This document shows positions 35,646 through 49,800 of a DNA stretch of 64,000 nt, one piece after another (the first letter of the stretch is position 1; each line of letters begins with the position of its first letter). The notes below the pieces were generated by a model. That model had not been told where the DNA came from, ran no database searches, and saw nothing but the letters and a program-made list of their open reading frames with translations. The position numbers and the translations under genes were made by a program. The DNA lies in the NCBI RefSeq assembly GCF_910592395.1, contig NC_088312.1, forward strand, positions 6,200,001-6,264,000, read 5' to 3'. The DNA comes from Lineus longissimus. Taxonomy: Eukaryota > Nemertea > Pilidiophora > Heteronemertea > Lineidae.

Positions 35646-37606
35646 TTATTTGCGTTTCTGTTTTCTGAAGCGGTGCTGCCGATAGAAGGATGGATGTAGG
35701 TTGACGACAGAGTCTCGAGGTAGCTGCGACAGCGGAATGACTTGTTGTTGTAAAAGTTCGACCTGAGATTCAGAAACCCAGGAATCTGGCAAGCTGGAAG
35801 AAAGACAGAGAAATTTCATTAAACATAGAAAGATTCTTACGAAAATACCTGTACAGACTAACAAGTGCCTTAGACAGATTATTTGCGCTACTACAATGAT
35901 AATACTCTCAGGCAAGTGGACACAACTACTGTAGCTATAGAACATAGGTGACATTCTATGAGAAAGAACTTATGTTTTTTATATAGCATTTTTGTATAAC
36001 TGAGCTTTTTAAATGAATTGTTGCTCAAAGCAATTCTGCTTCCTAAAGTACTACTGAACCCTTCAGTGAACTAACACAACAAGGATAGAATGTGATTTTG
36101 TGATTCTGGTCGTTGAACCCACACGCACAGCCTCTTTGTCAGAGTGTGCCTTTTTTTAAAAACTTAATAAAGTGCCCTTTTTCAAAAAGAAATGACCGTG
36201 CCCTTTTGAAACCATCCGGGAGCCCAGCCCATACTCTCAAAGGTGCAAAGAGCTCAAGTGAGAAAACACAAGACATAAGCTGACACAAATTGACATCATC
36301 TTTACACACTACTTACATGTCTTCTGGTTTCCATTGTAATAACACGCTGACCTTTCCCGTTTCATCTGTTCTTCTGGCTATCACCTGAAAAAAAATCACG
36401 GTGAGAATGTGAACGATAGTGTCAAGCTACCTCCATAATGACTGTTGTCGTGAAAATTTTTAAAGGATAAAAACACCTTATATATACACCATACCATCTG
36501 CACTGACAAGCATGATTGCCACAGAACATGGTGTATAATATCCAATGTATACTATAATGAAATGGCCAGGGCCATTGTGCTCACCTCATGTGGAGGAAAG
36601 ATGGATAAAGAGCATGGTATTGTGTCATGTAGTGTTAGGTTTGATGTAGGTCCAAGCAATTACAATTTCCCCAAAATGGCCAATTTACAGTACATTCGAC
36701 CTCTGTGACCTTGAAAAGTAGGTCAAATCAAAGAAGACCCGGGTGACACATTGAATGGTTGTTAGAATTAGATGTACCTATGATATAAAATTAGTGCCAA
36801 TCGGGCAAGTCATTACTAGGAATAATGGGTTTTTTGAAGAATTTAGGATTTGGCCCCCTCCCTGGAGGCCAAACGGCAAATCAGATCGCACCAAACTTCG
36901 GTACCTGAGATCACCTGACCAAGGGGTACATGTGTACTTAATTTGTGATCAATAGTCATTGCAGTTAAGAAACGTGCCATAGTTACGGCCTGACGGCGAA
37001 TTTACGCCATTTGACCTCTGTGACCTTGACAAGAAGGTGAAATTAAAAACCTGTGTGACATATACTGTATGGTGGTTAGATGTACCCATGATATCAAATT
37101 GGTGGCAATCGGGCAAGAAGTTAAGGAATAATCCCATTTTTAAGGTTTTTGGACTTTGCCCCCTGGTGGTCAAGTGGTGAATCATATTGGACCAAACTTC
37201 GGTCCCTGAGATCACCTGACTAAGGGGTAAATGTGTACCAAATTTGGTATCAATAGTCATTGCAGTTTAGAAACGTGCCATCGTTACATCCTAACGACCA
37301 ATTTACACCATTTGACCTCTGTGACCTTGAAAAGGAGGTCAAATCAAAAACCCGGACGATATATGATGCACCTTTGCTAGAAGTACCTACCATATTTTTT
37401 TCAAAATTTCCCGACTACTATTAAGGGAGATATTGCATATTTTCACTTTTAACGTTTGGCCCCCTGGTGGCCAAACCATGAAACGAATCGGACCGAAACT
37501 TGGTCTCCAAGGTGTCATTACATAAGGGTACATGTGTACCAAGTTTCAACTCAATAGCTCCAACAGTTACGAAACGTGCCCTGCTAACGGACGACGGACG
37601 ACGACG

Positions 37607-37662
<56 letters not shown>

Positions 37663-40600
37663 ACGACGGACGCCACGGTATGGGATAAGCTCACCTCTGC
37701 TAAGAGGTGAGCTAAAAACCTAAGGACATTTGATGGTGATCTTGAACGCATTTGAACTGATACATTATTCTATGCCTTTGCCCAGCTGCCAATGCAGTTA
37801 GTGTTGGTGACTACCGTAAAACCATCTAACAATTGATAGTTGTACATGCATGACATGTAAGCTACATTATATCTGTGTGCAGGTGTTGAACACAGAAACG
37901 ATGCCTTAAAAGACATTTAGCTAAGAGCTACTGAAATACTAATCTGTTGAAATCAAAGGGCTGTGCTATGAAAATGGCACTCCTTAGTGACGAATGGGCA
38001 AATTCTTGAAAATGATGCTTTTTTCGACATGCCTATACATGGTGTATCACTATCACTATTAACACTGATGATCAACTTCTTTTTATTCATGAAATACAAT
38101 ATTTCCAATACTATTGTTTATTGATCTGAAGAGAACAATGACAATTGGCTTACTCTTTGTCAAACAAAACATGATCAACTGAATGGATCCGATCAGTGTT
38201 GCATCGACATGCTGGCGGCGTGATGAAGCCGATCTATAAATTGACCTTCGGGGTAACTTGCATTGGGGTTATCAGACTTGCACGATGACGAGACATAAAG
38301 AGCACATTTCTGCATACTAATTCTGCTGAGACACGTCGGATAACATCAGATTGGAAAGATAGAACATGGAGAATGTGGTATGAAGGACTAATTAAATTTG
38401 CAATTTATGGCACAACAGATCGTGGTTAATTTATTGTTGTGCTCAAATGGACAATTTAGACATTGGCTGTCCTCACCAAGTATTGATTTAGTGGTGACCA
38501 TGCTTGCCCTCATCAGAAAGGGCTGATTACCATTGGCCGCAGCCACATCACACTGTGGTCATTGCTCCGCTGATGAGTGATTTTTGGTGCTGCCACCTGC
38601 AACGTAGCCAACATGATGATTGTGATTTCGAATTGGAAAGCGGCCGCCGATGAGTTAAATCACAATCAACGCCCATGTTGTCATGGCTACATGTATGTCA
38701 GTGGTTGTGCTGACATAAATCATTTCAAGTTTTTATCAACTATCTGATAAAGATAATGATAATTTTAATGCATTGTGGAAGAGAGGGGGGTGTTTTCGAC
38801 ATCAGATCCTGCTTAGCAGTGCACTGTCTAGCGTATCCTATCCTACCACAGTGTAATGAAATTGCTCTTTTGTTGATTATATTGCGCGGATAACCGTTCA
38901 GAGGTCATTAATTTTACATGTACATTATCAATCTGGTGCTGCTTCTATTATCATCAGGTTCATTGTTTATGGTTTTCATCGATCTTTATTGAACAAAAAA
39001 AAGATACAGTTACATTAGCATGTGCAAGGGCAGTCAGAAGCTGATAAGCATTTTTACATGTTATTATCAAGGTTCATATGTGACCCGTCACAGCAATACG
39101 AGGTGCAAGTCACACAGAAGATGAGCACAAATGACATCCGAGGCAGAAGGTAACCAGAAGGAATTGATGAACAGACTTAAGGAAAGGCAGACGACAGTGA
39201 CATGAAGTCTGTCTCAACCTGCCAAGCTCAGAGCGACATGCATTTTATCACTGGATCATGAAATAATTTCAGAAATTGCTAGATCGCATTCGAGCACTGT
39301 TGAATTGAATGGATATTAGTAATGGACTGTGTTACCAAGCCAACAGTGTTTGATCCTCCATCAAGATGTGGATGACATGATATTGCAATCATTCAATGGC
39401 TTCGAGATTAGTACACCAATATACCCCTTTTAAAACTCATCAAAATGACTTCATAAGGGTCAAAAACACAAGAAGATTTCACAACTTACAGAACTATGGA
39501 ATGTAATGGCTGTTCCCATGCCAAGGGTATCTAACTGAGTGGCTTCGTTCACTGATAGGACTTGTTGCTTGACGCACTCCATTATACCAGTGTCGAAGAA
39601 GTCATCTGTCTTAACTGAAATCAATACAAATTGGAAAAAGTTATTTTATTTTGATTAAGAAATGTCCAGAATCTTCTTCTCCAGCATTCTATGAATGTCC
39701 TGGTGATACAATGCAATTACTGCCATCTACATACAAACAGTGAGGTTAAAGTTTGCATGTTTCTCGCCGGCTCTCCCATAAATTCCTGAAACTATCCCAC
39801 TTTTCTTTGGGTAGGTTGGGTTCTGTAACAAATAATTTTTTAAGCACAGCCTTATAGAGATACATGCTTTTATCAGCATTGTGTATTATCCCTAGCAGCA
39901 ATAATATGGCTACCACAGCCAACATCACTGTCAGCTGTTCCTGCATATGGTTGTGAAAGGGTTAATTCTAATCTCGGTCTAAGCGCTAAAAGATACACTG
40001 GGACTAGTTAATGGTCGATAATTGAGGATTGACGCGCTCCCAGTCGAGTCAGATTGATCAAAGTTAGCCAAGTGATCGACAACACGCAGCTAATTAAGCA
40101 ATACTTGTACCATGTATCATTGCCATCATTGTTCAATGTATATATTCCTGTCTTACTGGAAATTGACACTGCACCAAGATCAATGACTTGGGGAGGAAGG
40201 GGTCAGCGAAAATTGGCCTTATTACTAAATAAGGACAATCAATATACATATACTTACTTTTGACAGACTTTCTCTTCCTTGTTTTTCTTTTTTTGAGTGT
40301 TTTACTCGGCGTGTCTCCCGTGGACCGAGAAGACTTCGGCTGATTATTGGCATTCACGTTAAAATGATTGTTTATATGTCGTTCCAGTGCCCCCTGACTG
40401 GTAAACCGTAACCCACATCCATCGACAATACATTTAAAAGGTTTATCGCCGCTATGTGAAACCACATGCCGCTCTAACCATGAATACGAACAACTTGGCT
40501 TATTATAAACTTTACACCCCGCCCACAGACACAGAAATACTTGTGATTCACTTTTTCGTTGCGACTCCACATGAGTTTCACGAATATGCGTCATCAAGTC

Positions 40601-43600
40601 ACTCGTATCCACAACCATACCACAGGTATTCCACTTGCACGTCTCCACGCTCGCAGGCGTTTTCGGCTCTTCGCCGTTTGTAATCTTCCCATCATTCTTA
40701 TCAAGGCCATTTTTCACCTTGTCACATTCCGTTGTTTTTCTTACATCACAGCTCGCACTAGTACTGGCAATGGAAACAGCACAATTTGACGTGTCCGTAG
40801 TTTGTGACGAGAACTTTTTTGCTGAACTAAAACCTAAGTCCCTTTTCGACGGTAAAACCAGATGATTCCTGGTAGAGTTAATATCACCATTATGCTTAGA
40901 ATTAAAATGTGAAATTTCAAATGCTGCAGATTTATTGAGTTTATGATTAACTGCCTGAGAGGTTTGCACACACAAGGTACCGTTGTTTCCTTGAGTACAT
41001 TTTTTCTCCAATTTGTGATTAGTATGTGAATGTGGATGGCATGATTTTAATGATTTTTGATGATTGTTTCTGAGATGCACTTGCTCTGGCTGCGCGTTAT
41101 GGTTGGCTTCCAAAAGTCTGTTGTTGGTGTTGCTATCAGAGTTGGTTGCATCACATTGCCTGAGTAAGGGTGCCAGTGGCTGTGGGGTACATGACCGCGA
41201 TGTGTCGGGTGTAGACGGCTCGGAACTCGCTACTGATACATAACTACAGTTCGTGTCCAGGCTGTCTGAACGCGATATTAACAACCTGAAATGAGAAGAG
41301 GATAAATATTGATTAAAACAAGAAGCCAAGGATTTTCACATCATTAATTACCATTTTTCTTATATCTGTAAACATTTCTGTACAAGTCAGTGCAGATCGT
41401 TTTTTCTGCTATAAAAATTCTGAAAGTGGATCGTCAAGTCAAAGCTAGCGAACAAGTAATGTCAATGTGGAACACGAAAATCGAAGCATCCACTGTCTAA
41501 TAGAAGGGCTGGAATCCCTTTCTCAAATGACCCTTTTAATGAAGCTAGAAGCTCCAGACAACCATCACTAATAAAACATTTTATCATTGGGTACCTAAAG
41601 GTTGAAGCAATGGACAATCAGCCCTGGCATGCCTGGGGTTATGGACTACCAGAATTGAAACCAATGAAATGCAGAAAATCTCAAAAGCATTACTGCCTGA
41701 AACAAACATAATAAACTATCACCATCAAAGGAGCCTAATTAAATATCGTTCACCATTCAATGGACCTTATTGCATTTTCTTCATTAGGGTGGACAACAAG
41801 TGCATGAAGCCAAAGTAGTACAAGGAAACAGGTACAACATTTCGTTCCAGGTCTGATCCTGGGTGACTGACCTGATCGTAACATGTCTTCCCATCAATTT
41901 GATAAATTGTGATGAAACATTTTTGACATGTTTGAGGTGGCCAGTTTGTATTCAGCCTTGTTCTGAGTTTTGTTATCATCACAGAAATGATGCCAGTCTT
42001 TCATTGTCCTATGATTTATACCGGTAGGTACTTTCCCCAAACATGACTGTACTGATAGTGACAGAGATTTTTTTCATGCAATACCATCCGTTTTAACTAC
42101 ATGAACTCGGGATTACTACAAAAATTTCAATAACTATCATCAGACATCCTCCGGAGTCCTCCTCCGCCTACTCCTTCTCAAAATACTAGATCAAACGCTC
42201 TCCCAACTCCTACATTGCACTTGTATTCAATTCTTCATCACATGCAATTGCAAACTTTAACAGTGCTCCATGTCCTTCCAACTCCTACTCTGTTTCAGAT
42301 GATAACTTGTGATAAGTGATTAATACTTTCATCATGTTTACAGAGATATTCTAACACTACTAAACAATTGTTGGATTATTGATGTTTCCCGAGACAACTC
42401 ACTCCCCACATGCACATTCTAAGGAGCTGAGAGTAGATTACCTTGAATATGGAGAAGGAAATTTCCAGCAAAACTGAAACATTATCTGGGGAATACATTC
42501 AGTGTACATGTAGAATAGTAGAACGAACGTATGGTACATGTACATCCTCACACTGAAAAACTCAATGACGTCAGAACAAGACATTAGCAAATTGATACCC
42601 AAAGCTACTACATCGTCATACAACCTCCTACCAGATAACATGAAAGACTTCTGATCTGACATGTCTGGGAACACTTCCCACGAAAGCAAAGGAATCTGCC
42701 GAGTGAGAAAACAACATAAAAATTACCAAGGATTTCTTGGAAAGAACCCATTGACTGATGCTTTTATATGTACGAGATCAAAATATATAAGGCAAGATAT
42801 CAATGATACAATGTATACTTGCACTTGGTATTCAGATGTAGGATATCCTCAAACTCCCACGAAGCCCTCCTGACTGCGATTATCGATGATATAAGACGAT
42901 TATCGATGATATGAGACGTCTTGAAACATTTGAAACTATAACACCAATTGGATTATGATAGCATGCGAGTTCTATGCCTCTAACAGAGAAAACATGTATG
43001 AAAGGTTATCCTGGAATGACACGATTGTTCATACGCCACTGTTGTCAAAGCATCCCGCCAGAGAACATGAAGGACAAGCGGTCAGAATACGTCTGCCTAC
43101 GAAACATGAAAATCTGCCCGAATGAGAAAACAACATAAAAAGCACCGAGAATTTCGTGGAAGGAACCCATTGACTCCCGAGGAAGCCATCAACAGCCGTC
43201 AATGATAAATGTACATGCACCCAACTCGATGTCAATGGGGATCAATTTTTCATTCTATTGCACCGGGAACTGGATGCTAAGACCGATTGGAGTCAACGGG
43301 TACACAAAACTGACGAAGAGGCAAGCAGATGACAAATTTGGGTAGACAGAGCCTTTTATACATCAGTCGCAGCTGTAGTTTATCCATAGTCATGCTTGCA
43401 GCATCCATATATCATGTATATATAGTCTTTCAATGGTTATGCTTGTATGCTTCTACAAATGCAGCCTGCAAAAACATCACAACCAATTTTACCGAGTAGG
43501 CCCTACTTATTAATGTCTAATAATGCAGCCATAACACTCAGACCAGTTGGGGATTATTATAATATATTTAAAACAGCACTCACGATGTACCCGTACATCA

Positions 43601-46016
43601 GTTTATCATGATTTGATACACCCCGTGGAGAACACCAATCACTAAATCGTACAGCCAATATAATTCAGTCACTCCGAGTCAGTACTCTTAACCCAGATAT
43701 CACAATAACCGTATACTCAGACATATTGATCAAGGAAACCCTTCACGATGCAGCCAATGCAGCCAGCAATTCGCAGAATACCCGATTCACATTTTCACCT
43801 TATCACTGAGCCAGCATAGTCAGCGCTGATAAAGCACGGTTTTCAAATTTACGATCTGCACCAAATTTCTCCCAGGTTCCAAGCAAAGTATGCCTACAAC
43901 ATGTACATGTAATACCATCCAAACTGATCTGCAGTAAAAATCCAAACCTGACAAAGACAGCCATCAGCTATAATGTAATCACAAGATGGATTCCGACGGG
44001 ATCAAATGAGAAATAAGATATTTCTGGTTTTGTTTCACAACATTTGATGTTGGAGATGGAGTGTCATGTGCCATATGCATGCAAATACAAACGCCGCAAT
44101 TACACATCCCCAAATGCCACTACCAGGTGGGGTGGTGAGTTTCTTCTCTGCATTTTCAAGAAGTAACTAAGTTTGTTGTAATACATTGGACATCTACGTG
44201 CGTATTTTCACTTGCTCACAAGATGTAAATAAATTGATCAACCTCAAATAGACAAAAAACAGGTTAAAAATTGATCTAACTGCCTACATCTAGAGCTACA
44301 TCAAAATATGTAAGAATGCAAGGTAATCTACCAGCAGGTACTGACAGGGTTTCCCTGCCAGTGCCATGTTTCGTTTTGATGGTACATTTCCAGGAGCATA
44401 ATTTCATTAAACATATTCTTTTATTTTAGACTTTCTCTATCAACTCTGTTATATTTATTTACTAAATCTATTTTACAAGTAGATTGCAGAGTATGAAGTT
44501 CCCAAGGCAATGTAAAGTTAACTACATTTTAGTCACCCATACAACTGAAAATCAGCGATCTGACACCAGTCAGATAATCATAACCATAGATTGGAAGCTC
44601 AAAATGAAGTTCCCTGATGTTTTGTAAACACAAAATCTTTATTTAGCATGTCTGACTCAATGACTAAAAGATGTAACTAGTAACCTGATACTGATAATGA
44701 TGTGATAAAAAGATGACCCAGTTCCAGAACAAGTAAACTAGGTCATTCAGGTGAAAAATTGTGTCCCAAGTTCACCAGGTAAATTACAGCTGACAATTTT
44801 TGTCACACATTATTAACTTAGCAGTTACTGCATGTACTGTGCAATATAAGCAAGGCTAGTTTTTAAGCTCTTGTTTCGTAATGGATGAACAAAATAGGAA
44901 GCGTTGAGAGAGAAGCCAATGCCAGTGAAAAGCCTACAAACAAAGTTTCTTTACCAGAAATTACCTCATTTTCAACTAAATTACTGTAGACAAACATTTG
45001 CAAGGTTTATTAAAATTTCACAGCTTCTTAAGCGCACTGAGGTCATATTTGTCGGCACATTTTCGTTGGAATCAATGACGATATAACTAGGAGTCCTGTG
45101 GTGGAACTGGAATGGGGATGACCAAAATTAATGCCCGATCGCTATCCGAATGCATGACAGTAGTACATTCTTCCCGTCCGAAATCAGGTAGGCCTAATTC
45201 TATTCTATGATGTTGAATTGAGGTATATTGTTTAGTCACTTCCGCGCTATATCACCATTTATGTCATGACGTTACTTCCTATTAAAAAGTGGCGATATGA
45301 CGCACAATCTGAATCTTCTCACGACGTGGTCGTGACGATACATCGTGCAACCATTAGGCCTGCCCTAAATGAAAGTGAAACCGAAACAATCTTTAATATT
45401 TACTAAATAAGAATAGAAATTATCAAAGCAATTACAAGCGTGAATAATCAATCGTTTATCATATAAGTTATTCTCGTATGAAGTAACGAAGAACAGGACA
45501 TCCTGGTGACCATCCTCCAAACCAGTCAGTCATGTACAATCCTAGTACAAAATGTACAGCAGCAGAAACCATAAACAAATTCAGGCCAGACCAGTCCATA
45601 CATATGTTAATTTTTCATGCTTTTAAAAGTAACTGTTGGAGTTTTTCTAGTGTGATGAAAATAGGCAAACACCTAGAGTGATCAAATATTTAAATGCCTT
45701 ACCCATCAACATTTAAATCGGATTTTTCCGTACGTGGGGAACGACGTTTTTGTAGGGGATAATCCGACAAAGATGTTCTTTCCGTCGGTGCAGTTCGTGA
45801 CCGAAGGGTCGGAATCGAGGGTCTTACCCCATTTAGCCGGGTCGTTTTTACACGTTTGGGATGATAGTTTTTATTGGGATTTTCACCACATGAACACTGG
45901 GCACTCATTCCATTTTTCTTGCACATTTCATTTAGTCCCGCGTAGGTTTTCTTTACAAAATTGTCTGTTCTTTCTTCACAAAAACTATTATCCTGCACGC
46001 TCCCGACACTCGCCAT
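35646..46016 (-). CDS. AEBP2: AEBP2 homologue (PRC2 cofactor, Jing family), 560 aa, 5 exons
   Basis: AEBP2 (Drosophila Jing) is a nuclear zinc-finger cofactor of Polycomb repressive complex 2. Complement exons: 45703-46016, 40258-41285, 39490-39614, 36317-36384, 35646-35793, all GT-AG and in phase (561 codons). A long Ser/Asn/Thr-rich N-terminal part encoded by exon 2 precedes three C2H2 fingers at ~321-343 (CKWNTCGM...H), ~357-382 (CLWAGCKVYNKPSCSYSWL) and ~390-412 (SGDKPFKCIVDGC...H). A basic KKRKTRKRK stretch follows at ~435-445. The C-terminal domain has DDFFDT, VIARRTDETGKVSVLLQWKP and LPDSWVSESQVELLQQQ, closely matching vertebrate AEBP2. MASVGSV (46016) is preferred as start because the two upstream in-frame ATGs (46055, 46028) lie in the CRE-bearing promoter. 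If the longer start is used, up to 13 residues are added. Confidence 0.93.
36575..37713 (+). mobile_element. ~1.1 kb hairpin-terminated repeat element with three ~300-bp internal units
   Basis: Within an AEBP2 intron, GACCTCTGTGACCTTGA recurs at 36698, 37013 and 37314 (periods 315 and 301 bp). Each unit also carries GGGGTACATGTGTAC-like and GAAACGTGCC blocks. A (GAC)n tract follows at 37587-37672. The element then ends in a perfect 10-bp hairpin, AGCTCACCTC-TGCTAA-GAGGTGAGCT at 37688-37713. The left boundary, GCTCACCTCATGTGG near 36580, shares the hairpin word. A 3' hairpin followed by CTAA (37720-37723) recalls non-autonomous Helitrons, but the spacing is short, so this class is tentative. 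No protein is encoded. Confidence 0.6.
37587..37672. repeat. (GAC)n microsatellite
   Basis: About 86 bp of GAC/ACG repeats with a few GGAC interruptions at each end, part of the repeat element above. It yields spurious poly-Asp and poly-Thr frames. Confidence 0.95.
42620..43180. repeat. diverged ~430-bp-period duplication in AEBP2 intron 1
   Basis: GTGAGAAAACAACATAAAAA...GGAACCCATTGACT-like sequence occurs at about 42703-42756 and again at about 43124-43171, with ACATGAA(A/G)GAC upstream of each. Around 42876-42920 GATTATCGATGATAT is also doubled. No coding signal. Confidence 0.55.
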
Positions 46017-46033
46017 CTTGTACACCATCGATA

Positions 46034-46073
46034 TGACGTCACGGAAATCCCTCATCGATAATTGGTGACGTCA
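46034..46073. promoter_or_regulatory. paired CRE sites in the AEBP2 / membrane-protein divergent promoter
   Basis: Two perfect TGACGTCA palindromes lie at 46034-46041 and 46066-46073, 32 bp apart start to start (about three helical turns). They are 18 and 50 bp upstream of the preferred AEBP2 ATG. The opposite gene starts at 46801, so the 784-bp interval may be a shared bidirectional promoter. CREB/ATF binding is inferred. Confidence 0.55.
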
Positions 46074-46555
46074 GAAGGGTTTCCTCATTTATGGCACTTA
46101 CAATTTTGCACAGGATCTTTTGTCTTTTTCCTAATTTACACTCACTTACAAGTCCGTTTTTGTTCTGATGTTTGGACAAAATATACATTAGTAGTTAAAG
46201 GTGACATACTATCAAAATTTGCACTCTTGCAAAGTCCGAATTTTGTTTGAGCAGGGTGGTTATCTTCCTCCTGACAATCATCCATCAGATTTTTCCTACT
46301 CCGCCTGTGCTTTGTTGTACATAATATACAGTGGTACACTCAAATGCGCAAAGGTATTGTATACACTGTCAAGAGTGAAGAGTATGTGATCTGCTATGGC
46401 CCACACTGATGTCCAGATGGCGCTATGCTCTCTGCTGATATCCTATAAAGGGATTCAGTTTCAGAGCGAGGCTTTCCACAATAGGCACAAAGAAGCAATG
46501 AACGGAGCCGTCATCTTGCCTTTTTTCATGAAAGTGAATAAAATCACGGAATGAC

Positions 46556-46674
46556 TTTACAATCCCCAATCATGGCACGTAAACAGATCATAAGTTACAA
46601 AATAAGTGCCATTTTTCAATGGATTTATATTGGAATGTGATCAAACTACGTCATTTCTGTTCGGGGATTGTAAA
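46556..46674 (+). mobile_element. 119-bp MITE, copy 1 (TIR TTTACAATCCCC)
   Basis: Perfect 12-bp inverted ends TTTACAATCCCC (46556-46567) and GGGGATTGTAAA (46663-46674). The interior matches the copy at 62142-62261 in reverse orientation (shared CAATGGATTTATA and GATCAAACTACGTCATTTC). It ends 126 bp before the start codon of the membrane-protein gene. Confidence 0.85.
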
Positions 46675-46800
46675 TTTTATAAACAAAATCACATGCCTAT
46701 TTCCTAAAAAATTAACCACAAAATCAATGTTCAGTTCAATGGAGTTAGTATTCAATTTAGAGAATTTGATTGTTCGTTCCAGAAAAAAGGCTAAGTTATA

Positions 46801-49800
46801 ATGGCAACCATCACAACTAATGGAATAGAGGAATTACATGATGAGTCTCTCCTCTATCGGCGAGTGCATCGAAGCCAACCAGAGGATGAGGTATCCACTG
46901 AAGGGTCAGAGGAAGAAGAAGAAGAAAAGGAGAAAGAAGAATATCGACCATTCCTTTACAATAAGAGAGTCTTTGTTGCATTCTTACCTTGCTTTCTATT
47001 CATTTTCTCACTAACGGGGGAAACGTAAGTGGATATTTAGAAAATGAAGTAGAAGTAGTCTGATGAGCTTGTGTCTTGAATATGTTGCCGTTGTGTTCAA
47101 TTTTTAGCCCAGGTTATATTTTTTTGGCAACTTGGTTTCGATTTTCTTCCTGAAGCTAAATCCTGTTCAAGTTTGGCAGTACTTGACATTTGAATCGGCC
47201 CAATCAGAATCAACTGGAAATAACTTGAAGAACAAGATATGCAAAGACTTACCTTTCCCAAATAGGTGTACTTTCCTTGATTGCCAGAGAGAAATATGCA
47301 TAATAATAGAACTGTTATGCTTTGCCAGTCCATTTAAAAATATACGTTGCTACAATCTTGCATTTCAGGTTTCTCTATATCCTAGCTACTGGATCATTTA
47401 TTGTTCACCTTTTGGACAACCACGAGAATAAGCAATGGTAAGCTGTTTTCTACTCATGGAGTGTGTTGTTGTTTGTGAATTATCAGGAAATGGCATACGT
47501 CCAACCAGGATATAATTTTCATTGAAAAAAATATACCTATTTTTGGTACAGGATATTCAAAATAGGTAAACATGTACTTATTTAAGACAAAAAATGCCAA
47601 GGACAAAAGAACTTGGATGGTGGAAAGATGTATTCATTAAGTGGGTTAAGTGTCATTCTGATAGTGATACAACAGGGGACCTAGCAGGCATCGTCTGACT
47701 GATATGGATGAACAAACAGTTCAGTAGTATACTGCTGATGATACTGATCTCGATATTCACTTTTGAAATCCGGGTGCAATTGATTTATCACCTCTAGGAT
47801 ATGGTCTCTTGGATGTTTGTGGTATGGTACTTGTAAGTGCATCCTTATATTTAGAACATGTGCTTTTCTTTTACAACTAAAATATTACAGGTTGTGCTTT
47901 ACCTGGTTTTGGCTGGTTCCCAGATATAGATCATCTGCATGACTTGTTTTGCACCAGTTGAAAGGCAGCTGCAGTGATGTATTAATTCCACATGTCTTAT
48001 GGCAGAAAAAGTTTCAATGACTACTAATGTTAGTTCAAAGAGGTCACAAAATACTGACTCTTCAATTTTTTTGTCTTTCAGGGCCATAATGGCGACTATC
48101 ATCACATTCTTTTCGTGTCAAGCACTTGTTATCTATTCTGTATTGCCTCTTCTGTGGTGAGTAGGGAAAAAATGTAGTGGAACCTCCCACAGCGGACACC
48201 TCCTTATCAAGGACACTGCATTTGGTCCTATTTTGGTGATTGCCATAGATTATGACCTCTGTAATCAAGGCTTAATAAGACCTACAAAACTTATCAGATA
48301 CTCTACTTAAGCTCCAGAAAACTGGGGTAGAGATTAACAGAATACAGCAGTGATGCATATATATGGTTGCCTGGCTGCTTGCATATGTTGAAAAAGGCTT
48401 CATTCAAATACTCTCAAAATCTTTGAATAACTCCGTTGGTAAATTTGTATTTTCTTTACTTTCAGGAATTCTCTCTTCAACATTTTTCTTATTATGTTTA
48501 CCAATTTGTATTCCGTCCTGAGTGGTGGCTGGGTCCTCCTCCAGTTCGAGCTCTTCACAATAAAAGATATTGCATTTGCACAGGTAAGTTCCTGTAAACC
48601 AGGTAAAATGTAAATATCGGTGGCATGAAAGATCAGCTGAATGGCATGTAGATTCGAACTGCACTGCTTTTCATTACTGTAGTCACAATGAGCATTGAAA
48701 AAACCCCAGAAACTGGTCCACAATTTGTCTCGTTGAAAATTTGACCAGTGCAGGATGTTACTTTTTCTTCCAGGTGATCGAGATGATGTTGTTTTCTATC
48801 TACCCATGTTCCTGCACTGCCCTCATGACATGGATGATGACTATATTAACAAGCATACAACTTGCACCATATTTCTTTGCAATTATTGGGTAAGTCTGTA
48901 AAATACTACTCAGTGTTGGATAGGAATAATTTGACAATGCACAAGGACATAAATGATTATTATTTTAATTTTGAATATTTAAATGTTAGCGGCTGCACAC
49001 TAGCCCTAACACGCTAAACATAATTGGCATCTGCTGAAAATGTTAGTGATACACACTTGTGGCTAACACCACTAACGCTGAAGAGGAGTGCACACTCGCC
49101 TGCCATTTGCATCAACAAGCCAAGACAGAACATTGGGCCATAATTGGCATCTGCTGAAAATGGTAGTGATACACACCGGTGGCTAACACTGCGAACACTG
49201 AAAAAGAAGATGACCAATGTGCAAACAGACCCCAAACAACATATTCAACACTCTGACTCTCACGGTTCTATGCCACCTCAGGAGTTAAAGCAATGTCAAA
49301 GCCTTGGAGGTCAAGATGCATTTTCCATAGCAAAACTGACCACTCCGTTTCTTGCCCTTTTTCTGCAGGTTTGTGTTGTTCCAGTTGTTCCTATCGACAG
49401 CGCCATCTTCATTTCAATCTGGACTCATACACGACAAGGAAGACGTCTACATCCTCGAGCCAAACTTTGTGGGATTGCTTGCGACAATTTATCTCATCTC
49501 GCCATCGATTATTTATGTGATCTGCAACATGTGGTTGCACTTCTGGGGAGTGTGTTCAATCGATTGCCTGGTAAGTCTTTTTAAGATAATTAATTGATGT
49601 ATGGTATAATTCTCAGTTAACCTCAAATAGAAATGAATGTTATTTTATGTTTTGTTCAAATATGTTTTTTTTAAAGGCCTACATGTACTCCTTTCAATCA
49701 AGAATTTGAAAGTTGAATTAAGATTTTATATTCTATATTTCCAATTATTTGAAAACGTACTGAATATAAATTTCAACAATGCCACTTTGTATCTAAAATC

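Noticed and set aside
37500-37723. Overlapping poly-Asp and poly-Thr open frames
   Set aside because: They are translations of the (GAC)n microsatellite inside a repeat element.
40456-40865. Plus-strand open frames of 75-76 codons
   Set aside because: Antisense to the AEBP2 zinc-finger exon.
49144-49584. 146-codon plus-strand frame
   Set aside because: It mixes intronic duplication sequence with the wrong frame of exon 6; the correct frame starts after the AG at 49367-49368.
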